The translations under genes and the position numbers were made by a program. From Panorpa germanica (Eukaryota; Arthropoda; Insecta; Mecoptera; Panorpidae): a stretch of 64,000 nucleotides of DNA. Shown here one piece after another: positions 11,190 to 22,052 of this stretch (position 1 is its first letter; each line of letters opens with the position of its first letter). Under the pieces are notes generated by a model. That model saw only the letters and a program-made list of their open reading frames with translations, made no database searches and had not been told where the DNA came from. The stretch is from the NCBI GenBank assembly GCA_963678705.1, contig OY783208.1, positions 6,882,001-6,946,000 of the forward strand, in the 5' to 3' direction.

Positions 11190-11804
11190 AGGCTTGTGTC
11201 CTAATTTTTTAGTGGTCGATTTTTCAATTATTGATTGAAATTGATATTAATAAATGTGTATTGGCGTGTCTATTTTATTAAATATCTAAATGTTGACGAA
11301 GATATAGCAATTAAAAATTTGAATTGTAGTTTTAGCGCTAGAAATGGTCGGCCATATTTGTATGACGTGAAATGCATTTTAACGTCAGTTATTTGTTGAG
11401 TAGGTCAGTGCTGTGGTAATGTTTTGTAGCTGTTGGTAGTCAAATAATCAAGTCAAATCAAAGAATAATAAGTTTTTATTTTATTTAATCCTGGTAAGGC
11501 AGACATAATATTGAAATTTTGTTGTTCCTTGAAATAGCTGTAAATAATATTTGATAATTTGATATATATATACATATAGCAGAGATTTATGAGCTGTAAG
11601 GTTGGTAACCTTACACAAGGATTATGATGTCACATGCACTTGGAATGTGTACAACATTGAATACCTTTAATAATTAAAAAGACAAAATGACTTTTCTAAT
11701 TGTTAATATCTCCTAACAAATAATTGAACATTTGAAGTTCTAGTAACCCACTTTATAAATATGTAGTACACTTTTATAGAAATTAAGACATAGGACACAA
11801 GCCC
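11190..11804. mobile_element. MITE family 1, full copy
   Basis: It has terminal inverted repeats of the form GGCTTGTGTCC / GGACACAAGCC and an internal sequence that recurs at least nine times in the window. Hallmarks are AGTGGTCGATTTTTCAAT near one end and ATAGAAATTAAGACATAGGACA at the other. There is no coding capacity. It lies just upstream of the first visible prolyl hydroxylase exon. Confidence 0.85.
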
Positions 11805-11839
11805 ATTTATTGATTTTGTGTCTTTCGTATTATTTTCAG

Positions 11840-12018
11840 TACCCAACTTTCGGCCAGTGATTGTGCAGAAATTGGAATTCGATCTATAGACGAAGTCGAT
11901 GGCAGATTTTCCATTTCCTGGATGCAGGAAGCATTGAAACGTTATGAAGAAGAAGAAATTAAATCCTGCTCTTTGCAGTACATCCTGGAAAATTTAGTAC
12001 CAATTGCCAGTAGCCTAG
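11840..12018 (+). CDS. Prolyl hydroxylase exon 1 of window: start of substrate-binding region
   Basis: The exon follows the acceptor TATTTTCAG and ends before GTAAAC. It reads LSASDCAEIG...FSISWMQEALKRYEEEE. This matches the family pattern LSxxDCxxLG...WMxxAL at the start of the TPR-like peptide-substrate-binding domain. It ends in phase 1. An earlier coding exon must exist but is not seen. Confidence 0.85.
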
Positions 12019-12109
12019 GTAAACAAATATCTCAAATAAATATACGTTTACGTAATAATTATAGTAAGTACAGTTAAGTACATTACCGAATTTACTAAAA
12101 ACAGCAACT

Positions 12110-12505
12110 GGATTTAGGATAGACAGTAATTGATAAAGTTGCCTGTCAAAACTTCAAATATCCAATTTTTTTTATTCAATTCGCAATATTATAGAAGTTA
12201 TAAACGATTGAAATAGTCATTGCTTCTTCACCATCTTCCCCACTACCATTTGCCAACCTTTACCATCACTCTTAAACAAGAGAAGTGCAAAAGAGATGCA
12301 GAATTAAACGTCAAAGCTATAGCAGCTGTAAAGTCGACCCATAATGTTTCAATATAATGTCGTGATATAAAACGAAAAATAAATAACATTACTTCAGGAA
12401 TATTTCGCAGTAAAACTTTAAATAGATATATCTGCGTCAATTTTTGGATACTTAATAAATTAAAAACGTCAATATACGTTTATTAACCAAATATTTCAAT
12501 AAAGA
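12110..12505. mobile_element. MITE family 2 in prolyl hydroxylase intron
   Basis: About 390 bp here recur at 16640-17008 in another intron of the same gene. Shared phrases include AGCTATAGCAGCTGT and ATGTCGTGATATAAAACG. Its edges resemble those of MITE family 1 (CTTCAAATATCCAA, GTTTATTAAC), so it is probably a diverged relative. No coding capacity. Confidence 0.7.
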
Positions 12506-13721
12506 TTAAAATACAGACCCATAAAAATCAATTTAAATTTATATTAAAGTTAAGAGGATCCTAGTACCACCGTATTGTAAATAATTTCCGTAACAATATT
12601 ATATACTTATTACTTTTATGATCTACTTTGCGGTTACTCATGCGTCGACTAACTGCACAAGCGACGTTGCCAAATCTTTCATCGTGTTTTGAACAGCGGA
12701 AGTAACAGATAATTGTGATGATATTTTTTATGTCAATGTCAATTATTTTAGTTATTTCTTCGTTCCACATACTATTTGTATTATTTGAATCGAAAGCTTG
12801 ATGTTTTCTGAACCATATTCAATTGAAATAATAATTTTCTCCATTAGATATTTACATTAAATTTTCAATCAAATGCACAAGTTAATGAAATTAGTTTTTA
12901 AAACAAATTAATTATTTCTTAAATTTAAAAAGGTTAAATATATTAATTTTGAATTTTTTTGATTTTGATTTTGAATTTGGCGCCTATATGTCTTCCGTGC
13001 CCCTTCATCCTTTTTGCACTACAAGCATCCACCCACCACCCACACACCTAACATGTTTCAACAAGTTTCAACTTGCAAACGAATCAAATATTTTGTTTAA
13101 ATTCAAATACATGTCTAGTCGCTAGTTATTTTGTTAGATTGATCTGGAAACTATATCCATCTCTTTCCTTCAACAGGCAATCACGCTGTCGAACGCAATG
13201 TCTCAAGCTCGTCTTTATCTGTAACACATCCACCGACATAACCCTAACACTAAATTCAATTGTTTGCTTTATAAATATTTTTAAAACAATATTGCTGTCT
13301 CTTTCTGTTACATATAAAAATCTTATGCACTGCTCTAACACATTGTAATAATTTTTCTCTAAAATGAAACATTGCAAAATAATGAACATAACTTGTGATG
13401 ACTTACCGGTCATTGATTTCGGTGCAGGTGTGCAAACATAAACAAAACACGATGCGTTGTTGTCATATTTACATAATTAAAATTAAAGTAATGTTTTAAT
13501 AAATTTACAATGTTGCACGATCGAAATATTTAAAGACAAATAATTTATTAAATCCCCATATTCTTGTTCATTTTTTAGAACTAATTATTTCTTTAAAAGT
13601 TTCGGAAACCTACCCTTATTTAATTTTTCGTAGAACAAAATTGTAAAGTTTTAGCAAGTTCTCCATTATTTATTACTTCACGAGGATCTCTTAAATTAAG
13701 TACTTATTTATCTATTTTTAG
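12506..13721. other. Rest of intron after exon 1, nothing recognised
   Basis: About 1.2 kb of AT-rich intron. Short frames on both strands (for example at 12561-12770 and 13073-13413) overlap antisense and show no conserved motif. No splice-flanked extra exon was found. Confidence 0.4.
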
Positions 13722-13852
13722 GGGAGTACGCAATGGCTTTGGAATACGCAGATAAGTTGTTAGAAGTTGACAATAATGAAGAAAATGTCGAACTGAAAAA
13801 AGAAGTTGAAGAAGATATGTTAGAATCTGAAAAAAACAACTCCACAAACGAG
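13722..13852 (+). CDS. Prolyl hydroxylase exon 2 of window: TPR helix
   Basis: The acceptor is CTATTTTTAG and the donor GTAAAA. It reads GEYAMALEYADKLLEVD followed by an acidic linker, equivalent to the second TPR helix pair of the substrate-binding domain. The phase matches exon 1 exactly. It ends in phase 0. Confidence 0.85.
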
Positions 13853-14218
13853 GTAAAAATTCTTGAGCATATAAGTTAAAAATATACCATTTAAGTGCCA
13901 TTATTCGATAAGTGAACCTCTGTAAAATATGGCAATTATTAAACACCCAAATATTAGTCTAAACCTTTAACTCATTCGTTTAAATAACATAAAAGTGAGG
14001 TTATAAACGTTCTGAGCATTGTAGGTTATGTTTCAATGTCATATTCATCAACGCATGTGTGTACGGTACCACGAACATTCGGACGCTTTGATGTGTTCTA
14101 TTTACCGATACTATATCGGAAATGCTCTAAATGTTTCTAAGGTATGTAAATGTTTGTTGAATGAGCACAAACTATGTCGTGATACATACATACATACGTG
14201 TTACGTACAAAATGTGTC

Positions 14219-14636
14219 TGCAAATTATTCGATATAGCTACACCTTTTGTTTTAGGTGTTATTAAAAAGCTACTCCACTGTCGTACATTTTCTGGCGCTT
14301 TTGTTATAGTGAAAACATGTACAAATCACTGTGTAATATTCATTATACTACTTCTGGTTAAGAAATAGACAGTATTTATGGTTAAAATTGAACAATAAAT
14401 GTGACATTTGACGCCATTTATAAAGCAACAATGTCATATTATTTCTAACCTCAAATTTGGAATTTTTAATTTAAACCATTAATATTGTTTTTTCCTAAAT
14501 AAAATATGGTATAATGTATATCACGTAAGATTTGTACATGTTTTGAGTATAAAACAAATGCTATAAAACATGCAAAAATGCAGTAGTTTATTTATAGGAT
14601 TTAAAACAAAAGGTGTAGCTCTACCGAACAATTACC
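14219..14636. mobile_element. TIR element with CTACACCTTTTGTTTTA ends, copy A
   Basis: Inverted ends read ATTCGATATAGCTACACC at the left and GGTGTAGCT with a decayed flank at the right. The interior contains ACATGTACAAATCAC and its complement, so it is largely palindromic. A second copy starts about 200 bp to the right, and diverged relatives lie at about 26440-26830 and 51820-52210. The long TIRs with TA-type flanks would fit a Tc1/mariner-type MITE, which is an inference. Confidence 0.7.
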
Positions 14637-14960
14637 GGGCCTTTTAACAATAGCGATGTTTTTAAATAAATAGTGTTGATATGTGATACAGTGTTGATAT
14701 TATTATTTTAATTTAAAGTAAAAACACTGAGGTTAGTAATGAAACACAATATCTGTCAAATGTCACCGAAATATTACGTTTTTCAATTGATTTATTACGA
14801 CCGCTCTTATTTAAAGATCTATTATTATTTTATGTATTTTTTGTAATTATTCGATATAGCTACACCTTTTGTTTTGAATCCCAATAAAAAACTACTACAT
14901 TTTTGTATGTTTATGGCGATTGTTGTATACTAAAAACATGTACAAATCTTACGAGATATA

Positions 14961-16146
14961 GGGATTGAGAAAGAACTGTAGAGGCAGCACTACTGCTGAA
15001 AGTGGAGCGCTCTGGTGTTATAAATGTAAAGGATAGTGATGTAAACAGCGTAGAAATGGTATTAATTGAAATAAATAATGCAAAAAATAATTAAATTCGG
15101 GTTCTTGATAATCTTGAACCTTGATAATCAGATTTAATAGGATCTGGAGTAATTGGATCACACCCAACATCTTCAACATTCTTTCGTAAAAGCGGCAAAT
15201 TAACATCACACATTTTTTCGGCTGTCCTTTTAATTGGAATGTTTACTTGCACTTCTGCAGTAGTTACACCATCACGGGAATTTATGTTACAAAAAAAATA
15301 CTTATGTTCATCTAAAACACTTTCATCAACAATTTCATCAGTTTGACATGTTATACTACGAGTTGTTTTTTGTGGAGTAGCATCAGAAGCATAATGATCT
15401 TCAACGCTCTGTGTTTCAATATCTACATAATTATCCTCTTGAATTTCAATTTCATTATTATTATTATTATTATTATTAATGATATTCATTTCACTTCGTA
15501 CATTCCGTTGCCGTAATCGTTCGAAACGTTCAAATGACTGAGTGGATTTTTTGGTATTTACTTTACCAGGAAAAATTGTTGGTGTGTATGAAGGATGCCG
15601 AGGATGTTCTGACTTTTGATTATTCACAAAATGATCACTACAAATGCGTATATTTTTAGTTAGTTCCCAATCCTTTGGATATTTTCTGAAACACAAATTT
15701 TTTAAATTTTACTTTTACTAATTACTATTTTATTTATTTCATAAAATAATTATTATATAGTTTAATATTCTATTTTATAATACTTAGCTTTTCAAATTTG
15801 ATTGTGATTAATTAATTTTTTTTATTAAAATAATTTACTTACACATAGTTTTTCACTGCATTTATCCATTGTTGACGTTTAAGGGTTATCCATTCTGAAT
15901 TCAGAGTACTCGCAGGGAAACGATAAAATTTCACACTTGTATTTTGGTTTTTATTTTTATATGGCATATTGAAACAGCCACGGATACAGCACGATACTTT
16001 TGAAGAAGACATTACTTAAAATTATTTCGATTAGATTAGAAAAATTATTAATTTAACAAATTCGTCATTGTTTTGTATACCACTTGCCATCACTTTGCTT
16101 TACATTTTTCTCGGCAGTTGGCGTCAATGTCATCTTTCTCAATCCC
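14961..16146 (-). mobile_element. Short DNA transposon with GGGATTGAGAAAGA ends and a THAP gene
   Basis: The TIR is GGGATTGAGAAAGA at the left and TCTTTCTCAATCCC at the right, flanked by TATA on both sides (target duplication TATA or TA). It is 1186 bp and encodes one spliced THAP-domain protein on the minus strand. It is too short for a full transposase. A THAP finger on a transposase with a 2-bp duplication recalls the ISL2EU group, of which this could be an internally deleted member. Other THAP transposons such as P elements have 8-bp duplications and do not fit. Confidence 0.7.
15091..16012 (-). CDS. THAP-domain protein, two exons
   Basis: Exon 1 runs 16012-15843 from an ATG and ends before GTAAGT; exon 2 runs 15685-15091 after TGTGTTTCAG. 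The joined frame is about 254 residues. The THAP zinc-binding C2CH module is visible: CCIRGCFNMPY at the start, FYRFP, two W residues (EWI, QQWINAV), then CSDHF and YTPTIFPGK, the AVPTIF-box equivalent. The rest is a polar linker with a run of eight Asn, then a conserved-looking end (KRTAEKMCDVNLPLLRK). There is no DDE catalytic core before the stop. It probably binds the ends of its own transposon family. It could act as a repressor or have been a transposase N-terminus. Confidence 0.8.
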
Positions 16147-16364
16147 TATATATATATATATTTCACATTTATTAGTCAAATTTAAGCATAAATACTGTCT
16201 ATTTTATTATAAAAAATTGTATAATGTGTATTACGTGTGATTTGTACATGTTTCTACTATATTAAAAGCGCCAGAAAACACAAAAATACAGTGGTTTTTT
16301 AATGAGATTTAAAACAAAAGGTGTAGCTATATCGAATAATTACCTTAATTATTATTTCTTACAG

Positions 16365-16607
16365 AACAGTCAGCCAGAAGAGCAAGCAAAGTTCACAATC
16401 TACAGAAGCTTAAGTCTTGATCATGTTTTACAAAAAACTCCCAAAAACTCTCAATTGGTTTGTCACTACGAATTCAGTAAGAGTCCATTTTTGACCACAG
16501 CCCCACTCAAATGTGAAGAGATCTGCAAATCGCCGCTGATAGTAATGTACCATGATGTCATTTACGATTCAGAAATAGAAATTATCAAAAATTTAACTTC
16601 TAATGAG
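16365..16607 (+). CDS. Prolyl hydroxylase exon 3 of window: entry into catalytic domain
   Basis: It is 81 codons with a TTTCTTACAG acceptor and a GTAAAT donor. It contains CHYEFSKSPFLTTAPLK and then SPLIVMYHDVIYDSEIEIIK, the conserved approach and first strand-helix of the dioxygenase domain. The acceptor lies only about 20 bp downstream of the right end of an intronic TIR element. Confidence 0.9.
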
Positions 16608-16639
16608 GTAAATAATCACTATTTTACAACTGGGATGTT

Positions 16640-17008
16640 AACTACACTGTATATTGATAAAGTTGGCTATCATAATCTTAAATTTACAATTATTTTTATT
16701 GAATTTACAATATTATAGAAGTTATTAACGATTGCAATAGTCATTGCTTCCTCACTACATTTGCCAATCTCTACCATCACTGTTAAACAAAAGAAGTGCA
16801 AAAGAGATGCATAATTAAACGTCAAAGCTATAGCAGCTGTTGCGTCGACCTATAATGTTTCAATATAATGTCGTGATATAAAACGAAAAATAAATAACAT
16901 TACTTCAGGAATATTACGCAGTAAAACTTTAAATAGATATATCTCCGTCAATTTTTGAATATTTAATAAATTAAAAACGTCAATATACGTTTATTAACAA
17001 ATATTTCA
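16640..17008. mobile_element. MITE family 2, second copy
   Basis: This copy of the 12110-12505 element lies in the intron after exon 3. It is joined at its right end to a truncated MITE family 1 copy (from about 17006). Confidence 0.7.
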
Positions 17009-17556
17009 ATGTGTCTATTTTCTTAAATATCTAAATGTTGACGGAGCACTAGAGATGTCGGCCATATTTATGACGTAACATGTAGTGGGATAGGTCAGTT
17101 ATTTGTTGATTCGGTCAGTGCTATGGTAATGTTTTGTAGCTGTTGGTAGTCCTGTGTATCTAGTATACAAAGAATAATAAGCTTTCATTTTATTTAACCT
17201 TGCTAAGGCAGACATAATATTGAAACTTTATTGTTCCTCAAAACAGCTGTAAATAATATTTGATATTTTGATATATAAATGCATATAGCAGAGATTTATG
17301 ATGTATAAGGTTGGTAACTTGTAAACTTGTCAGAGTTCTGTCATGAATATGTTATCTCTTTTACTCTCTGTTGTATAAAAGAGTCTTTCTCCCTCTTTAA
17401 TAATATAAAGAGAGAGAATGACTTTTTGAATTGTTAATATCTCTTAACATATAAGGAGTTATTAAAAAATAATTGAACATTTGAGGTTCTAGTAACACAC
17501 TTTATCAATATATAGTACACTTTTATAGAAATTAAGACATAGGACACAAGACCACT
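17006..17556. mobile_element. MITE family 1, left-truncated copy
   Basis: It starts inside the family at TGTCTATTTTCTTAAATATC and runs to the terminal GACATAGGACACAAG near 17551. Internal drift is larger than in the other copies, including a short CTCTCTTT-rich insertion around 17375-17410. It ends just upstream of exon 4. Confidence 0.75.
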
Positions 17557-17608
17557 TCTGTTTTAGTTGATGTGTTCAGCCACATTATAAAAAGATATTT
17601 TGTTTCAG

Positions 17609-17824
17609 TTACAGAACGCAAAAGTCATTGCTAGCAAGGACGACATAGTGTCGTTTCGCATCACGAAAACTGCGTGGCTCTTTGGATGGGAGCACCCAGT
17701 GATTAATCGGATCACGCAGAGAGTTGCTCATATGACTGGACTAAATACGAACACTTCGGAGGCCTACCAAGTTGGAAACTACGGGGTGGGGGGCCATTAC
17801 CGCCCACATTATGATTTCGTACAT
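17609..17824 (+). CDS. Prolyl hydroxylase exon 4 of window: first two iron ligands
   Basis: It is 72 codons between TTGTTTCAG and GTAAGT. It carries the conserved ITKTAWLFGWEHPVINRI helix and YGVGGHYRPHYDF, where the His and Asp of PHYDF are the first two iron ligands (HxD). The exon is phase 0 at both ends. Confidence 0.93.
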
Positions 17825-18013
17825 GTAAGTAGAGGTTAGGTGTCTATAAAAAGTATTTCGACTTGGAAAGCACCTTGTTTTTAAAATATGACAAATATTC
17901 AACATCAAACATTTGTCTAAACTTTTGATAAATTCGTTTAAATAAAATAAAAGTGAGGTTATGACAGTGACTTGTTTACTATAACACAAATACATGACAA
18001 AAATTGTTAATTG

Positions 18014-18046
18014 GCTTGTGTCCCATGTCTTAATTTCTATAAAGCT
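18014..18046. mobile_element. MITE family 1, end fragment only
   Basis: Only the inverted terminal part GGCTTGTGTCCCATGTCTTA plus a few bases is present, followed by unrelated sequence. It is a terminal stub. Confidence 0.55.
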
Positions 18047-18282
18047 AAATTTAAATACTAAATATTCCTTGAAATTAAATTCTGAATTAATAATGGTGCA
18101 TAAAATGACTGCGCATATTCCCTAATACTATACAATTTAAATTAAAAACTATTATTCAAAAGTTTAGTCTAGTAATGATTTGAACCACACAATTTGAATC
18201 CTAGCTAAACAAGTGTTTCAGTTTTATTGTTAAAGTACGTTCATTTTAAATTTTATGTTCATATCTTTAAATTATATGTTTA

Positions 18283-18460
18283 GGCTCCTATTTTGTAACT
18301 GTTAAACTTGCGTGCGTTACCTTTAGACGATTTTTCAAAGGTCTATGTTTTATAAATTAGGCTATGGAACTTAATTTGCTGTTTACTTAAGGTCGGTCAA
18401 TAGTTTGGAGTAACTTTTCATAGCCTAATTTAGAAAATATATAAGTTTATCTATATATCT
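18283..18460. mobile_element. Truncated GGCTCCTATTTT MITE
   Basis: It begins with GGCTCCTATTTTGTAACTG as in the 4310-4522 element and shares the interior TTTTTCAAAGGTCTATGTTTT and TAGCCTAATTTAGAAAATATAT. The right terminus is missing. Confidence 0.6.
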
Positions 18461-18519
18461 TAGCTAATATTTGAACCACAATGTTTGAGTTCTAGGTAAG
18501 CAAATACTGCGCCTGAAAT

Positions 18520-18684
18520 AATAATAATATAAAGAGACAAAATGACTTTTTTAATTGTTAATATCTCTTAACATATAAGGAGTTATTAAAAAATAATTGA
18601 ACATTTGAGGTTCTAGTAGCCAGTTTTATCAATCAATATATAGTGCACTTTTATAGAAATTAAGACATAGGACACAAACCCATT
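18520..18684. mobile_element. MITE family 1, right-end fragment
   Basis: From AATATAAAGAGACAAAATGAC to GACATAGGACACAAACCCA this is the terminal 160 bp of the family, lying 160 bp before prolyl hydroxylase exon 5. Confidence 0.75.
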
Positions 18685-18847
18685 AGAAAATGGCGCGAAT
18701 CGCAAGAGAGTAGAAGGTTCTCACAGGTCGATACTGACAATCGATTTTACTCGGTCAACTAAAATCGCCCCGTGAGAACAAGTTATTTTTAGATCACTTT
18801 GTTAGTTTTAGTTCACTGATTCATCATTTGTATTTTTTTTACTATAG

Positions 18848-18919
18848 GGCGGAGAACTGTCAAACGCCAAAGGAATTTGGGCCGAACTCGGAAACAGAAT
18901 TGCAACAGTTTTATTTTAT
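18848..18919 (+). CDS. Prolyl hydroxylase exon 5 of window: GNRIATVLFY
   Basis: A 24-codon exon with acceptor CTATAG and donor GTAAGT. It reads GGELSNAKGIWAELGNRIAT plus VLFY. GNRIAT-x-LFY is an invariant strand of the catalytic jelly roll in this family. Phase 0 at both ends. Confidence 0.92.
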
Positions 18920-18971
18920 GTAAGTTCAACAGTTTCTAATCGTAACAGTAAACGAAGAGTTTAAAACGACT

Positions 18972-20122
18972 TTAAAGGGGGTTTTATACGATCAGTTTTG
19001 ATTCCGATTCCTATTAATAGTCTGTTTAAGAAAAGTTGAATACAAAAATTACTTGTCTGTGTTTCACAATACACATAAGATCCCTGTCTGTCTTGTTGAT
19101 CCGAGTTGCGATGTCAAAGAGTTCTGGTGTTTGACATTAAGTGTTCGGTGTAAATATGGATGACGACTCTCTAATTGCACTAGGTTTAGCTTTGATGCTA
19201 AATAAGTCAAGAAGTAAATGGATGAAATCATGGTATCTTAAGAGAATCTTTATCACATGTGAATTTAATGAAAGAAATTGGATTAAAACCGTGCGACTGA
19301 CTAAATTTCTTAAAATAATTATTTAGGTTAACTTTTTGTCTTGAAAGTTATAAAGATGCTACTGCTTTTTTATAAGTTTAATGGCGTTTGTTCTATACTC
19401 AAAACTTTTTTAAGAATAAATGAGGAGCTGTATCTGGAATTATTAAGACTTGTGACTCCTCCAATACAAAAAAGGACACTAACATCAAGGAGGGAATAAA
19501 TCCTAATGAAAGATTAAGTGCCACATTAAGATTTTTAGCTAGTGGAAGCACTTACATTACATTATTTCATATTAACTAATCATCACCACTAAAATCATCA
19601 AATTCACATTAATTTTTACATTATTTCATTTAAAGCTATTAGTCTTATCAGTATATTTTGTCTGCCATATTACAGTCATTATTTCAATTGTAATTAAAAA
19701 TAATGGAGTCTTGTGTTGTAGCAGTTGTTGTCAAAGATAATGTTATGGCTGTAATCAGCTGTGACGTCATGTGTATTTTGCATGTGCAGTGATAAACGTA
19801 TTGACTACGTTGGTCAAATTGTGCAAGTCAAGTCATGAATCAACAGTCCTAGTTCTGACTAGCGTCGTTGATTTAATTGCGGTTATTTCAAACAGTTCGC
19901 ACAATATCGAATGGAACAGTATGGTCTTCCCATACTCCTTTGCGATTCCTCTGTCAAATTTTTAGTGTTTCCACTTACGATAATCGGACTGTTCGTCACA
20001 GTGTAACTGGCCACATGTAACACGTAACACATTTCATTAATGTAAAACACAGATTCAAGTAATATCAACTTCTTTATGAACAGACTATTTATCGGAATCG
20101 GAACTAATCGGGAAAACCCCCT
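18972..20122 (+). mobile_element. Decayed PIF/Harbinger element with long inverted ends
   Basis: The two ends are inverted copies over more than 150 bp, with AAGGGGGTTTT near the left tip and AAAACCCCCTT near the right. Between them lie two fragments of a Harbinger-type transposase (see 19156-19560). It sits in the intron after exon 5. Confidence 0.7.
19156..19560 (+). pseudogene. PIF/Harbinger transposase N-terminal fragments
   Basis: The first fragment reads MDDDSLIALGLALMLNKSRS then KWMKSWYLKR, the usual N-terminus of HARBI1-like transposases. After an 80-bp unrelated insertion (about 19326-19405) the frame resumes as EELYLELLRLVTPPIQKRTL. After one more frameshift it reads NPNERLSATLRFLASGST. 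These are successive conserved blocks upstream of the DDE core. The catalytic half is missing. Confidence 0.72.
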
Positions 20123-20201
20123 TGACAACAGCACGACTAATCAATTTTGACAATAAGTTCCATCAAAACACTTAATCGTGCTTATAGTTCTTAGTTTACC
20201 A

Positions 20202-20962
20202 TTAAGGAGGTACAGGACGTAACGTCAATGCAAAAAGTTAATCTCTCGGTAATACGAAATGCAAAATACGAAGTACATGAGGGACGAGCAAATATTGGGA
20301 CTGTATCTTTGAAAATGAATTTTTCAATTCCCTATTAAACTGCTTTTTGCTTGTTAAAATGATTTTTTATGCATATAATAGTTTAATAAATGAAAAATTA
20401 CCTATAATTAATATCAAATTTATATTAATTCAATTTAAATACAAATTAAATATTTTGAAATAGGAATAATAAATTTGGCAACGCTGTAAATTTACGTGTG
20501 TTGACGCATGCGTGATTTGGTTCTTTGACCAATAAATTGTTATATTTTATAAAATATTTATTCCGATTTTGAATTTCCCGCTTAAATTGGCATTTGCTAC
20601 GTTGCCGGCTTATAACCTACATTTACTGTTTCTTAAAGGTTTTATTTAAATATTTTCGTAAATAGGTATCCTTTTGATAATTTTCTTTTTGCAATAGTTA
20701 TAGAAAAGATTATTTTATATACACCTAGTTTTTGAAAGCCGTGTCACCATTTTTTTATAGTTAAAAGTTATATTATGTGGTGAAATTGAGCTAAAAATTA
20801 TGATTTGTATGGAAAATGACTATTTTTAATCATGTATAAAAAGAAAACTATGAACCCTAGGTCTCTAAAATTTTGAGACAGCATGTATTTTAACTATTTG
20901 TATCGACCCTCCAAATTTCACAACGTTTTTATTATTTACGTTAACGTCCTTTACCTCCTTAA
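20202..20962. mobile_element. MITE with TTAAGGAGGTA..CAGGACGT ends
   Basis: The left end AAGGAGGTACAGGACGTAACG is mirrored by CGTTAACGTCCTTTACCTCC at the right. TTA/TTAA stands at both borders, a possible target duplication. The 760-bp interior is AT-rich without an open frame. Confidence 0.6.
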
Positions 20963-21202
20963 TCTTATTCAAAAGAGTGTTATATTATTTTTCATTCCTC
21001 TTGTACTTTTCTTGCATAGCGTGCTTTAATATTAAAACAAGAAAGCTATTATTACAGCCGATGACAAACAATGACGTCAGAATCTGGCGATGTATTTTTA
21101 GATAGCCACATTTATGTCAGTTTGAGCATAGTTACATCCAGTATAACTTTGTAAATTGAGAGAAAAGCATCGTAATTAACATTGAATTTCTGTATCATTT
21201 AG

Positions 21203-21368
21203 TTAAGCGATTGCGACCAAGGGGGCTTCACAGTGTTCCCCAATATTAATGTGACGGTTCCAGCTAAAAAAGGAGCCGCAGCTGTTTGGTTTAACCTGTA
21301 CACAGATGGTTCAGGCGACTTTCGTACCATGCATGGTTCCTGCCCGGTCCTGGGGGGCGAGAAATGGA
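21203..21368 (+). CDS. Prolyl hydroxylase exon 6 of window: distal His and 2OG lysine
   Basis: It reads GGFTVFPNINVTVPAKKGAA, then AVWFNLY, then TMHGSCPVLGGEKW. The His of TMHG is the third iron ligand and the Lys of GEKW is the residue that binds the C5 carboxylate of 2-oxoglutarate. It ends in phase 1 before GTAAGC. Confidence 0.93.
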
Positions 21369-21451
21369 GTAAGCATTATTTACTGACGAATTAAATTCAA
21401 TTGTTCTTTATACCTACCTTTGCACAGTCCGTCTCTCGAAGTGTTACCAAC

Positions 21452-22038
21452 TAAAAGTGTACTACATATTGATGAAGTGGGTTACTAGAACCTCAAATGT
21501 TCAATTATTTGTTAATAACTCCTTATATGTTAAGAGATATTAACAATTAAAAAAGTCATTTTGTCTCTTTAGTTATTAAAGGGATTATACACATTCCAAA
21601 TGCATGTGACATCACAGTCGCTGCCAACCTTACAGCTCATAAATCTCTGCTATGTGTATTTATATATCAAAATATCAAATATTATTTACAGCTATTTCAA
21701 GGAACAATAAAATTTCAATATTATGTCTGCCTCCGCAGGGTTAAATAAAATAAAAACTTATTATTCTTTGACTTGACTTGATTATTTGACTACCAACAGC
21801 TACAGAACATTACCACAGCACTGACCTACTCAACAAATAACTGACGTTAAAATGCATTTCACGTCATAAAAATATGGCCGACCATTTCTAGCGCTAAAAC
21901 TACAATTTAAACTTTTAATTGCTATATCTCCGTCAACATTTAGATATTTAATAAAACAGACACGCCAATACACATTTATTAACATCAATTTCAATCAACA
22001 ATTGAAAAATCGACCACTAAATGAGGACACAAGCCCAT
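21452..22038. mobile_element. MITE family 1, full copy in inverse orientation
   Basis: It runs from AAAAGTGTACTACATATTGATG to GACCACTAAATGAGGACACAAGCCC, the reverse complement of the 11190-11804 copy. Its right end abuts a coding-like fragment on the minus strand. Confidence 0.82.
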
Positions 22039-22052
22039 TCCTTTAAAAACAT

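Larger units (their letters stand above)
14838..16343. mobile_element. TIR element copy B, carrying a nested THAP element
   Basis: The left end is GTAATTATTCGATATAGCTA and the right end is the exact complement, TAGCTATATCGAATAATTAC. Thus both termini match over at least 35 bases, including the CTACACCTTTTGTTTT core. Its middle is interrupted at 14961-16146 by a second TIR element. It sits in the prolyl hydroxylase intron and ends about 20 bp before the next exon. Confidence 0.78.

Noticed and set aside
10851-11839. Upstream exons of the prolyl hydroxylase gene
   Set aside because: I looked for the signal peptide and N-terminal domain exons here and further left and found none; they must lie outside the window or are lost.
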